Source: Candidatus Roseilinea sp. (GTDB taxonomy: Bacteria > Chloroflexota > Anaerolineae > J036 > Brachytrichaceae). From it: a DNA stretch of 64,000 nt. The position numbers and the translations under genes are program-made. Every line of letters starts with the position of its first letter. Positions within the stretch are counted from its first letter, which is position 1. Shown here piece by piece: positions 46,468-53,573 of this stretch. Below the pieces are notes generated by a model, which was not told the origin of the DNA, searched no databases, and worked only from the letters and a program-made list of their open reading frames with translations. The DNA lies in assembly GCA_025055235.1 (NCBI GenBank), contig JANWYN010000072.1, forward strand, positions 1 through 64,000, written 5' to 3'.

Positions 46468-46775
46468 GGCGCGGGCAAGCAGTCCGGATTGGCACGAGTT
46501 TATCTCACGGCGCCCGTTCAATCGAACGTGATGCGACGCCGGGCTAAACCACCGGGCTAAGGGGACGGGCGGGCTTCAGCGCGGGCTTCGGCAAGCTCAG
46601 CCCGCGCGATGGTAACCTCTCAGCGTCCAGAGCCGCAGGCGTGAAGCCTGCGGCTACCACACGGATTGCCCATCGCTCCTCTCCTTCAGCGCACACCATC
46701 CCATGGCCGCGCTGCCTCATAAATCCTCGCACGAAAGGCTAGGAACGAAAGATCTTTGTATAACGATCAGCATGT
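46468..46775. repeat. Cluster of dispersed palindromic units
   Basis: This 308-bp gap has no gene. It contains a direct repeat CCGGGCTAA (about 46540-46560), a GCGCGGGCT / AGCCCGCGC stem with an 11-base loop (46579-46607), and a perfect AGCCGCAGGC-GTGAA-GCCTGCGGCT hairpin (46631-46655). These look like different REP-like units inserted side by side. The region must also contain the kinase promoter and the subtilase transcript end. Confidence 0.6.
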
Positions 46776-48911
46776 TTAACGGATAACGATGGGGAGGAAG
46801 GTCTTGCTGCCCAAGCCACTCACGGGCGTAGGTGTTGCCGTCGGTGTATGGAGTGCACCGGTTGGCCAAGGCGTCGGTGTTGCGGTCGGTGTGGGTTCGC
46901 TGAGCGAAATGTCGTCCAAGTTGACGTCGTCCAGATGGATGTTCGTCAGCTCGCCGACCTGGTTTGCTTGCTCGAAGCGCAGCGTGTGCACGTTGCCGTC
47001 GGCATAGGCCGAGATGTCAATGCTGACCGGCGTCCATCCTGAGCGGAAGGCGGTGTTCGTCGCGCCGGTGATCGAGAAGAGCTCCTTGCCGTCCATCCTG
47101 ACTTTGAACGTCGAATTGGCATGGTGGCCGGCGCTCCACCACAGCCAGAAGGTCAGCGTCCGCACGCCGGGCGCGATCCGCTTTTGCTGCTGTAGGAAGC
47201 TCTGCTCGGCCTGCAGTGTGCCGCCGAACCAGGCCCACCATGTGCCGGTGCGCGGGCCAACGCCACCACACGCGGCCCGCGTGCATAGCGGCGAGCCAAA
47301 GTTGGTTGAGCCTTGTACCCAGTGTAGGGACAAAATGCCGCCCTCGACGCTGCCATCTTGGATCATGTAGTTCGCGTTGGGATTGGGCGTGCTGGTTGGC
47401 GGCAGCGGTGTCGGCGTGTTCGTGGGTGTAGCGGTGTTGGTCGGCGTCGCCGTGGGCAAGCCGGCAGCCGCTTCGAGTTGGATGCGCGGCTTCGTGTTCG
47501 AGCCGAACGTGATCGGCTTGCCGGTCGTCTGCAGCCGCGACAGGATTTGCCCGACATTCTCGCTCGGGTAACGCTGGCGCATCACGGCCCACGCGCCGGC
47601 CACGTGCGGCGCAGCCATAGATGTGCCGCTGCGCGTGGTGTAGCTGTTGTTCGGCACGGATGAGTTGATCGCCGAGCCCGGCGCGAACAGGCTCATGTAG
47701 CCGGCGCGGTTCGAGAAGTCGGAAATGGTGTCCTGCTTCGTTGTTGAGCCGACGCTGATCGAATTCGAAACGCATGCCGGGCTGCTCAGGCCGTTCGTGG
47801 AATAACCATTCCCGGCGGCGATGACCGTGGCGATGTTGAGGGCGCGCAGGCCGGCCACAGCAGTGAAGTACGGGCTGGAGTCGCACGGCGCAGTGTTGTT
47901 CGAGCTGTCGCCCAGGCTCATGTTTACTGCTGCGATGGTGTAGCTGGGCGCCAGCGTAGTCTGCACATACTGCAGCGCGGCCAGAATATCCTCGTCGAAG
48001 GCCGCGATGCAGGACAGATCGGGCGCGCAGAAGGTTGGATCGTTGAACCGCGAGAAGACCTGGATCGCGATCAGCGTCGCGTCCGGAGCGACACCGTTGT
48101 AACCCGGCCCGCCGCTGTAATTTCTGCCGACAGCGATGCCGGCGACATGTGTGCCGTGATCGCAGCCTTCGATGTTGACGTCACAATTCATGCCTGCACC
48201 CGGACCAGCCTGTCCCGGCATGCCGCTTGGGCTGGTGGACTGGCCGTTCGGGCATAGCGTCGTTGAGCCTGCGCCGGCATCCGTCCGCGAGAAGCATGCC
48301 TCGGCGACGGTCTTGCCGGCGAGGAACGGATGCGACGTCTGAACGCCCGTGTCGAGGACGGCGACGGCATAGCCGCTGCCGGTGTAACCCAGGTTGTGCG
48401 CAACGTCCGCGCCGATGATTCGATTCGATTGTAAGTCGGCAGGGTGCTTGAGCGTGCTCTCCACAACGGCCAGCACGTCCGGCGAAGCCAGCAGCGCCTC
48501 TAGCCCGGTGGGATCAACCGTCACGCCAACGAAAGGGTAGACCTCGAACGCAGCATTCAACGTGTAGTTTGTGCCGGCCAAGCGCGACAGCACGCGCGCC
48601 GTCGCTGCTTGGATGGTTGCGCGTTGCGCCGTCGCCTCTGCGATAGCGAGCTGGCTCTCGGGCCGGTAATTCACGTTCAGCGTGGCGATGATGCGCAGCC
48701 GGCCGCGCTTCGCGACTTGTGTGCGCAGCGTGGTTGGATCGGATGCTGCCGGATTGCGCGCGGGCGCGACCGGCATGCTTCTTTCATCGCCACCGCCGTC
48801 GTCGGCCAGCGAAAGCGATAGGCCAGATAGCGTCAGTGCAACAACAATCGGTAACGTGAGCATCGCCGCAAGGCAAGCCCGCCGGCGCGACGATGCCGTT
48901 GAAGTTGACAT
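46776..48911 (-). CDS. Secreted subtilisin-like serine protease (S8)
   Basis: This 711-aa protease has a signal peptide (residues about 8-40), an I9-like propeptide region, and the S8 catalytic triad: Asp in VAVLDTGVQ, His in CDHGTHVAGIAVG, Ser in SGTSMAAPHVAG, plus the oxyanion Asn in VIAAGNG. A Thr-Pro linker (TPTNTATPTNTPTP) separates it from a C-terminal beta-rich domain (about 520-670) that looks like a MAM/concanavalin-type module (TFWLWWSAGH, VSIDISAYADG). It ends with another Thr-Pro segment and SKTFLPIVIR. The start at 48911 has GAGGGG upstream. It is extracellular and probably digests protein for nutrition. Confidence 0.93.
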   Translation of the reverse strand: MSTSTASSRRRACLAAMLTLPIVVALTLSGLSLSLADDGGGDERSMPVAPARNPAASDPTTLRTQVAKRGRLRIIATLNVNYRPESQLAIAEATAQRATIQAATARVLSRLAGTNYTLNAAFEVYPFVGVTVDPTGLEALLASPDVLAVVESTLKHPADLQSNRIIGADVAHNLGYTGSGYAVAVLDTGVQTSHPFLAGKTVAEACFSRTDAGAGSTTLCPNGQSTSPSGMPGQAGPGAGMNCDVNIEGCDHGTHVAGIAVGRNYSGGPGYNGVAPDATLIAIQVFSRFNDPTFCAPDLSCIAAFDEDILAALQYVQTTLAPSYTIAAVNMSLGDSSNNTAPCDSSPYFTAVAGLRALNIATVIAAGNGYSTNGLSSPACVSNSISVGSTTKQDTISDFSNRAGYMSLFAPGSAINSSVPNNSYTTRSGTSMAAPHVAGAWAVMRQRYPSENVGQILSRLQTTGKPITFGSNTKPRIQLEAAAGLPTATPTNTATPTNTPTPLPPTSTPNPNANYMIQDGSVEGGILSLHWVQGSTNFGSPLCTRAACGGVGPRTGTWWAWFGGTLQAEQSFLQQQKRIAPGVRTLTFWLWWSAGHHANSTFKVRMDGKELFSITGATNTAFRSGWTPVSIDISAYADGNVHTLRFEQANQVGELTNIHLDDVNLDDISLSEPTPTATPTPWPTGALHTPTATPTPVSGLGSKTFLPIVIR

Positions 48912-48997
48912 ATGTGAGATCCCCTCGTTGAACATGAGTATCGCCGATGCTCTCCGACGTCGTCAATCCCCTCTATAGAATCTAAAATCCCTTAACC

Positions 48998-49003
48998 TAA
49001 AAT
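48998..49003 (+). promoter_or_regulatory. Probable leaderless -10 box of the amidohydrolase gene
   Basis: TAAAAT ends seven bases before the ATG at 49011; a TATAGAAT string lies about 20 bases further upstream. No Shine-Dalgarno sequence precedes the start. Confidence 0.4.
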
Positions 49004-49010
49004 TGAGGCT

Positions 49011-50414
49011 ATGATTCAGGATCATCTTCCGGCGCGCCAACTTCTACTCTGCTCTTGGCTGATTACCTCGGCAAGCGAGCCACCCCAACCCGATCGCGCC
49101 GTCCTAATCGAAGGCGACCGCATCGCCGGCATCGGCGAGATCGAGGCGATGCGATCGCAGCACCCCGACGCTGAAGTGACCGACCTGCGTGGCTGTGCCA
49201 TCTCGCCCGGCTTCGTGGATGCGCACCGGCACTGCTACGGTGTGCTGGCACACGGCATCCCTACCGAGCACGCGCCGGCGGACTTCTGGGCCTTCTTGAA
49301 CGAGTTCTGGTGGGGCAAGATCGAGGATCGCCTTGACCACGACATGTTGCGCGCAGCGATGGACTTGTCATGCTACGACATGATCCGCAGCGGCATCACT
49401 ACGTTCTTCGACTGCCTGGAAGCGCCCAACGCTATCCCGGGCGGGCTGTTCGTCCAGGCCGAGGTGGTCGCGCGCTGGGGGCTGCGCGGCGTGCTGTGCT
49501 TTGAGGCCACGCAGCGGGTGAGCGAACAAAACGGCGAGCTGGGGCTGCGTGAGAATGTCGAGTTCATCCAGGCTTGTCGCGCGGGCCGTGAATCGTGGAA
49601 CGCGGATCGTGGATCGAGCGACGATTCACGATCCACGTTCCATGCTCCACGCCTGATCAGCGGCGCGATGTGCCACCACACCACCTTCACATGCAGCGAC
49701 GACTTCATCTGCAAGGCACACGGGTTGGCGAAGGACCTCGGCGTGTTGCTGCACTTCCACTGCTCGGAGGGAACGTACGAGCCGGAGCAGGGGCTGAAGA
49801 AGTGGGGGCGGCGCACGATCGAACATTACGACGACCTCGGCATCCTCGACGAGACCACGCTGGCGTCGCAGTGCGTGCAGCTCTCGCCGGACGAGGTGCG
49901 CATCGTCGGTGAGCGGGGCATCCGGGTGACGACCATGCCGCTGAGCAATTGCGAAGTGGGCGGCGGCATCGCGCCTGTGCCGGAGATGCGCCGGGCCGGC
50001 GCGACCGTCGGCCTGGGCACCGATGGCTACGTGGCCAACTTCTTCGCCTCGTTGCGCGGCGCGTTCCTGATCCACAAGGCGCGTTTGCTCAACCCCGGTG
50101 CGATGCCGGCGCGCGATGTATGGCAAATGGCGACGAGCGACGGCGCGCGGGCGCTGGCCATGGATGATGCGATCGGGACGCTTGCCGTGGGCAAACAGGC
50201 CGACCTGATAGCGATTGACCTGGATTTGCCGACGCCGGTTACGGCGCATAACTTGCTCGATCAATTGATCCTATGGCGCGATGCCGTGGATGTGCATAGC
50301 GTGATGGTGGCCGGCCGGTGGCTGAAGCGTGATTACGTCGTCCTGAATGCCGATCCTGAGGCGCTGATCGCCAAGACGCGCGAGGCGGCCGGCCGGCTAT
50401 GGCGCGGGGTGTGA
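49011..50414 (+). CDS. Metal-dependent amidohydrolase (chlorohydrolase / SsnA-AtzA type)
   Basis: This 467-aa protein is an amidohydrolase-superfamily deaminase or hydrolase. Metal ligands are visible as HxH in FVDAHRHCYG, a His in LLHFHCSEG near residue 245, and Asp in LGTDGYV near 338. The N- and C-terminal segments form the usual beta-sandwich (VLIEGDRIAGIGE; GTLAVGKQADLIAIDLD). Substrates in this group include guanine, cytosine, S-adenosylhomocysteine and N-ethylammeline-like compounds. Residues about 193-214 come from an in-frame short-word repeat. The nuo promoter follows immediately. Confidence 0.88.
   Translation: MIQDHLPARQLLLCSWLITSASEPPQPDRAVLIEGDRIAGIGEIEAMRSQHPDAEVTDLRGCAISPGFVDAHRHCYGVLAHGIPTEHAPADFWAFLNEFWWGKIEDRLDHDMLRAAMDLSCYDMIRSGITTFFDCLEAPNAIPGGLFVQAEVVARWGLRGVLCFEATQRVSEQNGELGLRENVEFIQACRAGRESWNADRGSSDDSRSTFHAPRLISGAMCHHTTFTCSDDFICKAHGLAKDLGVLLHFHCSEGTYEPEQGLKKWGRRTIEHYDDLGILDETTLASQCVQLSPDEVRIVGERGIRVTTMPLSNCEVGGGIAPVPEMRRAGATVGLGTDGYVANFFASLRGAFLIHKARLLNPGAMPARDVWQMATSDGARALAMDDAIGTLAVGKQADLIAIDLDLPTPVTAHNLLDQLILWRDAVDVHSVMVAGRWLKRDYVVLNADPEALIAKTREAAGRLWRGV
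49587..49651 (+). repeat. In-frame foldback repeat inside the amidohydrolase gene
   Basis: CGTGAATCGTGGAACGCGGA and following GTGGATCG words are mirrored by CGATTCACGATCCACG and TTCCATGCTCCACG words after a 5-base centre. It is a complete foldback element placed in frame and translated as RESWNADRGSSDDSRSTFHA. Confidence 0.7.
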
Positions 50415-50445
50415 CATTCGGCGCACTTTTGAGCTATGTTAATCC

Positions 50446-50475
50446 TTGACGCTACAAAATTCATCCGGCTATAAT
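50446..50475 (+). promoter_or_regulatory. Sigma-70-type promoter of the nuo-atp operon
   Basis: TTGACG (50446-50451) and TATAAT (50470-50475) are separated by 18 bases, close to consensus. The -10 is bracketed by CCGGC (50465-50469) and GCCGG (50476-50480), a small dyad that may be an operator. Confidence 0.8.
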
Positions 50476-50515
50476 GCCGGCGCCTTGTGAAGTTTGGCAC
50501 TTGTCCGGATCTCAA

Positions 50516-50569
50516 TTAGCCACAGTGCCGCGAAAGACAATCGGTCATCCGTAGCGGCGCTGTGGCTAA
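50516..50569 (+). promoter_or_regulatory. Leader stem-loop before nuoA
   Basis: TTAGCCACAGTGCCGC (50516-50531) pairs with GCGGCGCTGTGGCTAA (50554-50569) with only one G-T wobble, enclosing a 22-base loop. It ends 15 bases before the nuoA ATG. No T-run follows, so it is more likely an mRNA-stabilising or ligand/protein-binding leader than a terminator. Confidence 0.6.
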
Positions 50570-50584
50570 ATCGTGCATAGGCCT

Positions 50585-50941
50585 ATGAGAACAGACTTTG
50601 CGTTCGTCGGTGTCATGCTGGTGACGGCTGCATTGCTGATGGGAGTGACGCTTGTCGCCGCTTCGCTATTACGCCCCAAGAAGCCCAGCAAAGCCAAGCT
50701 CGAGACGTATGAGTGCGGCATGGAGACGGTCGGCGATACTTGGGTGCAGTTCCGCGTCCAGTATTACATCCTTGCCCTGGTGTTCGTGTTGTTCGACATC
50801 GAAGCGATCCTGCTCTTCCCGATCGCCGTGGCCTTCAATTCGCTGACGTTCTTCGCCGTCGCCAACGTCATCCTCTTCATTGTCGTGCTGCTGATCGCAC
50901 TGCTCTATGCATGGCGCAAGGGCGCACTGGACTGGGAATGA
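50585..50941 (+). CDS. nuoA: NADH-quinone oxidoreductase subunit A
   Basis: This 118-aa membrane subunit of complex I has three helices. The conserved loop between TM1 and TM2 reads KLETYECGMETVGDTWVQFR, then LVFVLFDIEAILLFP, which contains the acidic residues lining the quinone-site entrance. ATG 50585 is used; a GTG four codons earlier lies within the leader. Instead of nuoB, the next gene is nuoH, so the peripheral-arm genes are absent here. Confidence 0.95.
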   Translation: MRTDFAFVGVMLVTAALLMGVTLVAASLLRPKKPSKAKLETYECGMETVGDTWVQFRVQYYILALVFVLFDIEAILLFPIAVAFNSLTFFAVANVILFIVVLLIALLYAWRKGALDWE

Positions 50942-50991
50942 AAGTCACACCGCAAACGCTCAGCGCGTTGTCCGCCTCCGAAGCCTGACCT

Positions 50992-52245
50992 ATGAACTTC
51001 ATCAACGACCTGCTCAAGATCATCGGCGATTTCATCGCGGGAATCATCAACAGCATCTTCGGGTTCAGTCCCTTCCTTGCAGACTTGGTCACGATGGGGC
51101 TGGCGGCGGTTATTTTGTGTACTTTCGCCGCGTTGTCGTTCATGGGACTGACGTATGTCGAGCGCAAGGTCGTCGCACGCATCCAGGATCGCGTTGGCCC
51201 GAACCAGGCCGGCCCGCTCGGCCTGTTGCAGCCCATCGCCGACGGCATCAAAATGTTCACCAAGGAGGACACCACGCCGGCAGCGGCGGATCGCTGGGTA
51301 TACAACCTCGCGCCGCTGGTGATCGCGGTGTTCGCCCTGACGACCTACGCCGTGCTGCCGTTCGCGCCCGACGTCGTGGGCACGAACCTGAACGTCGGCG
51401 TGTTCTACATCATCGCCGTTGGGTCGGGCAGCATCGTGGCCATCATCATGGCAGGGTGGGGCAGCAACAACAAGTATGCCTTGCTCGGCGCGTTTCGTAC
51501 CGTGGCCCAGTTGGTCGGCTACGAAGTGCCGATGCTGCTGAACGTGCTGCCGGTGGTCATGCTCGCCGGTTCGATGAGCCTGGTTGACATCATCAACCAG
51601 CAGACGACGCTGAACGGCAACCCGGGCATCCCGTTCATCGTGTTCTTCCCGCTCAGTGCGCTCGTCTTCTTGATTAGCGGCATCGCCGAGACTGCGCGCT
51701 CGCCGTTCGACCTGCTGGAAGCCGAGTCGGAGATCGTGGCCGGCTTCCACGTGGAATACAGCGGCATGAAGTTCGCGCTGTTCTTCCTGGGCGAATACGT
51801 GAACGCGCTGGCCGTGGCCTTCGTGTTCTCGACGTTGTTCCTAGGCGGCTATGCCGGCCCGGTGCTGCCGCCCTACATCTGGCTGCTGCTCAAGGCGGCT
51901 GCTGTGTTCTTCGTCTTCATGTGGCTGCGCGGCACGCTGCCTCGCATCCGTGTAGATCAGATGCACAACATGAACTGGAAGTTCTTCGTGCCGGTTTCGA
52001 TCGTGCACCTGGTCGTGGTGATGGCGCTGCTAAAGCTCTTCGTCACCAATCCCGCGATGGCACAGGCCAACGGCGGCATCCTCGTCACGCCGGGCGTGCA
52101 GGCAGCTATTTTGTTCACCGCGAGCATGCTCATCTTAATCGGCTCGCTGATGATCGCGGCGCGGCGCGCGCGCATCATGCGCTTGCAGGAAGAAGCGGTG
52201 CTCGAGCAGCGCCGGGCGGAGAACATTGCGGCGGTGAGCGCGTGA
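50992..52245 (+). CDS. nuoH: NADH-quinone oxidoreductase subunit H
   Basis: This 417-aa subunit forms the quinone-binding heel of complex I. Conserved segments: ERKVVARIQDRVGPNQAGP, GLLQPIADGIKMFTKED, FRTVAQLVGYEVPM, and IAETARSPFDLLEAESEIVA followed by GFHVEYSGMKFALFFLGEY. It is longer than E. coli NuoH (325 aa): after the last standard helix there is an extra hydrophobic helix (LFTASMLILIGSLMIAARRA) and a charged tail. It starts 50 bases after nuoA. Confidence 0.95.
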   Translation: MNFINDLLKIIGDFIAGIINSIFGFSPFLADLVTMGLAAVILCTFAALSFMGLTYVERKVVARIQDRVGPNQAGPLGLLQPIADGIKMFTKEDTTPAAADRWVYNLAPLVIAVFALTTYAVLPFAPDVVGTNLNVGVFYIIAVGSGSIVAIIMAGWGSNNKYALLGAFRTVAQLVGYEVPMLLNVLPVVMLAGSMSLVDIINQQTTLNGNPGIPFIVFFPLSALVFLISGIAETARSPFDLLEAESEIVAGFHVEYSGMKFALFFLGEYVNALAVAFVFSTLFLGGYAGPVLPPYIWLLLKAAAVFFVFMWLRGTLPRIRVDQMHNMNWKFFVPVSIVHLVVVMALLKLFVTNPAMAQANGGILVTPGVQAAILFTASMLILIGSLMIAARRARIMRLQEEAVLEQRRAENIAAVSA

Positions 52246-52312
52246 AGGTAATTCGTAAGTGGTAATTGCAAAGATGCCCACTTGCCATTTACCAATTACA
52301 CATCCGTAAATC
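52246..52312 (+). repeat. Intercistronic foldback of GGTAATT words (nuoH-nuoJ)
   Basis: GTAATTCGTAAGTGGTAATT on the left and CACTTGCCATTTACCAATTA on the right are reverse complementary in pieces. They fill the whole gap up to the nuoJ ATG and leave no ribosome-binding site. Confidence 0.7.
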
Positions 52313-53032
52313 ATGACGATCCATCAAGTGCTCTTCATCGTGATCGCCCTGGCCATCTTAGGGGCGGCGATTTTCGTCGTCACCACCAGCAACCTGTTTC
52401 GCGCGGCGCTGATGATGATCCTGACGTTCTTCGGCGTGGCGGGGTTGTTCGTGCTGCTCGACATCGGCCTGTTCGCCGTGGCCCAGGTGTTGATTTACAT
52501 CGGCGCGATCTCCATCCTGGTCATCTTCGCCGTCATGCTCACGCGCGGCATGCAGGGCATGGTGCCACGCAACTCGCAGGCGGTCGCTGCTGCAGTGGTA
52601 GCGGGGATCATCTTCTTCGTACTGTTGCTCTTGTTCGGCCCGCTGCGCACGACGATTGATGTCGCGCGCTGGCCGATCGTCTCGCTGTTCGCCCGCAACG
52701 TCTCACCGCGCGATGTCGGCGGCGTCGAGTGGATACCGCCGGGCCAGCCGATCCCTGCCGTGCCGGAGACCTACATCGCCGACTTCGGCCGCGCATTGGT
52801 GGACTTGAACCAGTATCTCCTGCCTTTCTTGCTGATCGCCTTCCTCGTGGATGTGGTGTTGGCCGGCGCGATCTTCATTGCACGCCAGCGCCGGCCGGCT
52901 GAGGTGATCGAGGATCGCCAGCGCCAGGCTGAAGAAGCAGCCGAGGAAGCCGAGGCGATGCGACGGGCCGGCATGACGCCGGATGTTGCCGCCCTGCCGG
53001 AGGGCGCAGTGGCTTCGACCGCCGAGCATTGA
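52313..53032 (+). CDS. nuoJ: NADH-quinone oxidoreductase subunit J
   Basis: This 239-aa membrane subunit has five helices. The pi-bulge region of TM3 is conserved (FAVAQVLIYIGAISILVIF). A loop of about 50 residues sits between TM4 and TM5 (from about 120 to 163). The C-terminal tail from about 190 on is charged and Ala/Glu rich (RQRQAEEAAEEAEAMRRAG), an extension not present in E. coli NuoJ. nuoK follows after 30 bases. Confidence 0.94.
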   Translation: MTIHQVLFIVIALAILGAAIFVVTTSNLFRAALMMILTFFGVAGLFVLLDIGLFAVAQVLIYIGAISILVIFAVMLTRGMQGMVPRNSQAVAAAVVAGIIFFVLLLLFGPLRTTIDVARWPIVSLFARNVSPRDVGGVEWIPPGQPIPAVPETYIADFGRALVDLNQYLLPFLLIAFLVDVVLAGAIFIARQRRPAEVIEDRQRQAEEAAEEAEAMRRAGMTPDVAALPEGAVASTAEH

Positions 53033-53062
53033 AATTTCAGCCGCGCTTTTGATCGAGGAATC

Positions 53063-53389
53063 ATGCAAAACGTGCTCAACGGAATCCCGCTGTGGTGGTA
53101 TCTCGTCGTGTCGGCGGCGTTGTTCTGCATCGGCCTATACGGCACGCTGGCGCGCAAGAACGCCATCGCCCTGCTGATGGGCGTCGAGTTGATGCTGAAC
53201 GCCGCCAACATCAACCTGCTGGCCTTCTGGCGCTATCTGGCGCCGGCGTCGTCGGGTGGGCTGGCATTCGCAGCCTTCGTGCTGGTCATTGCGGCTGCCG
53301 AAGCTGCTGTTGGCCTTGCACTCATCATCTCGGTCTATCGCGTCACCCGCAGCATTGATCCTGAGAAGCTGGATCAGATGAAACTGTGA
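53063..53389 (+). CDS. nuoK: NADH-quinone oxidoreductase subunit K
   Basis: This 108-aa subunit has three helices and the two membrane glutamates of the proton path: MGVELMLNAANINLLAF (TM2) and VIAAAEAAVGLALIISVYR (TM3). An RBS-like GAGGAA precedes the start. The gap to nuoL is filled by a large short-word foldback. Confidence 0.95.
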   Translation: MQNVLNGIPLWWYLVVSAALFCIGLYGTLARKNAIALLMGVELMLNAANINLLAFWRYLAPASSGGLAFAAFVLVIAAAEAAVGLALIISVYRVTRSIDPEKLDQMKL

Positions 53390-53399
53390 TGTCGTTCGT

Positions 53400-53566
53400 G
53401 ACAGTTGTCGGTGTCAATGATGTCAAATAGTGTCAGTGGTGTCGGTGGTGTCGAATGGGGGCAGGTGGTGTTGGCCGGCGGTGTGATACCCATGACGCCG
53501 ACGACACTCATGACACCAGCGACACTAGTGACGCTAACAGACACTAACCGACACCCACGACACTAA
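53400..53566 (+). repeat. Intercistronic foldback of GACAC words (nuoK-nuoL)
   Basis: The left arm reads TGTCGGTGTCAATGATGTC and GTGTCAGTGGTGTCGGTGG; the right arm reads GACACTCATGACACCAGCG, GACACTAGTGACGC and GACACTAACCGACACCC. Arms are reverse complementary word by word around a centre near 53475. It reaches to within 8 bases of nuoL. The same word occurs inside the coding region at 18427-18491. Confidence 0.8.
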
Positions 53567-53573
53567 TCGAAGC

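Noticed and set aside
53400-53566. Possible CRISPR array
   Set aside because: The repeated units are 7-10 bp degenerate words in two inverted arms, not regular 25-40 bp repeats with spacers, and no cas genes are present.
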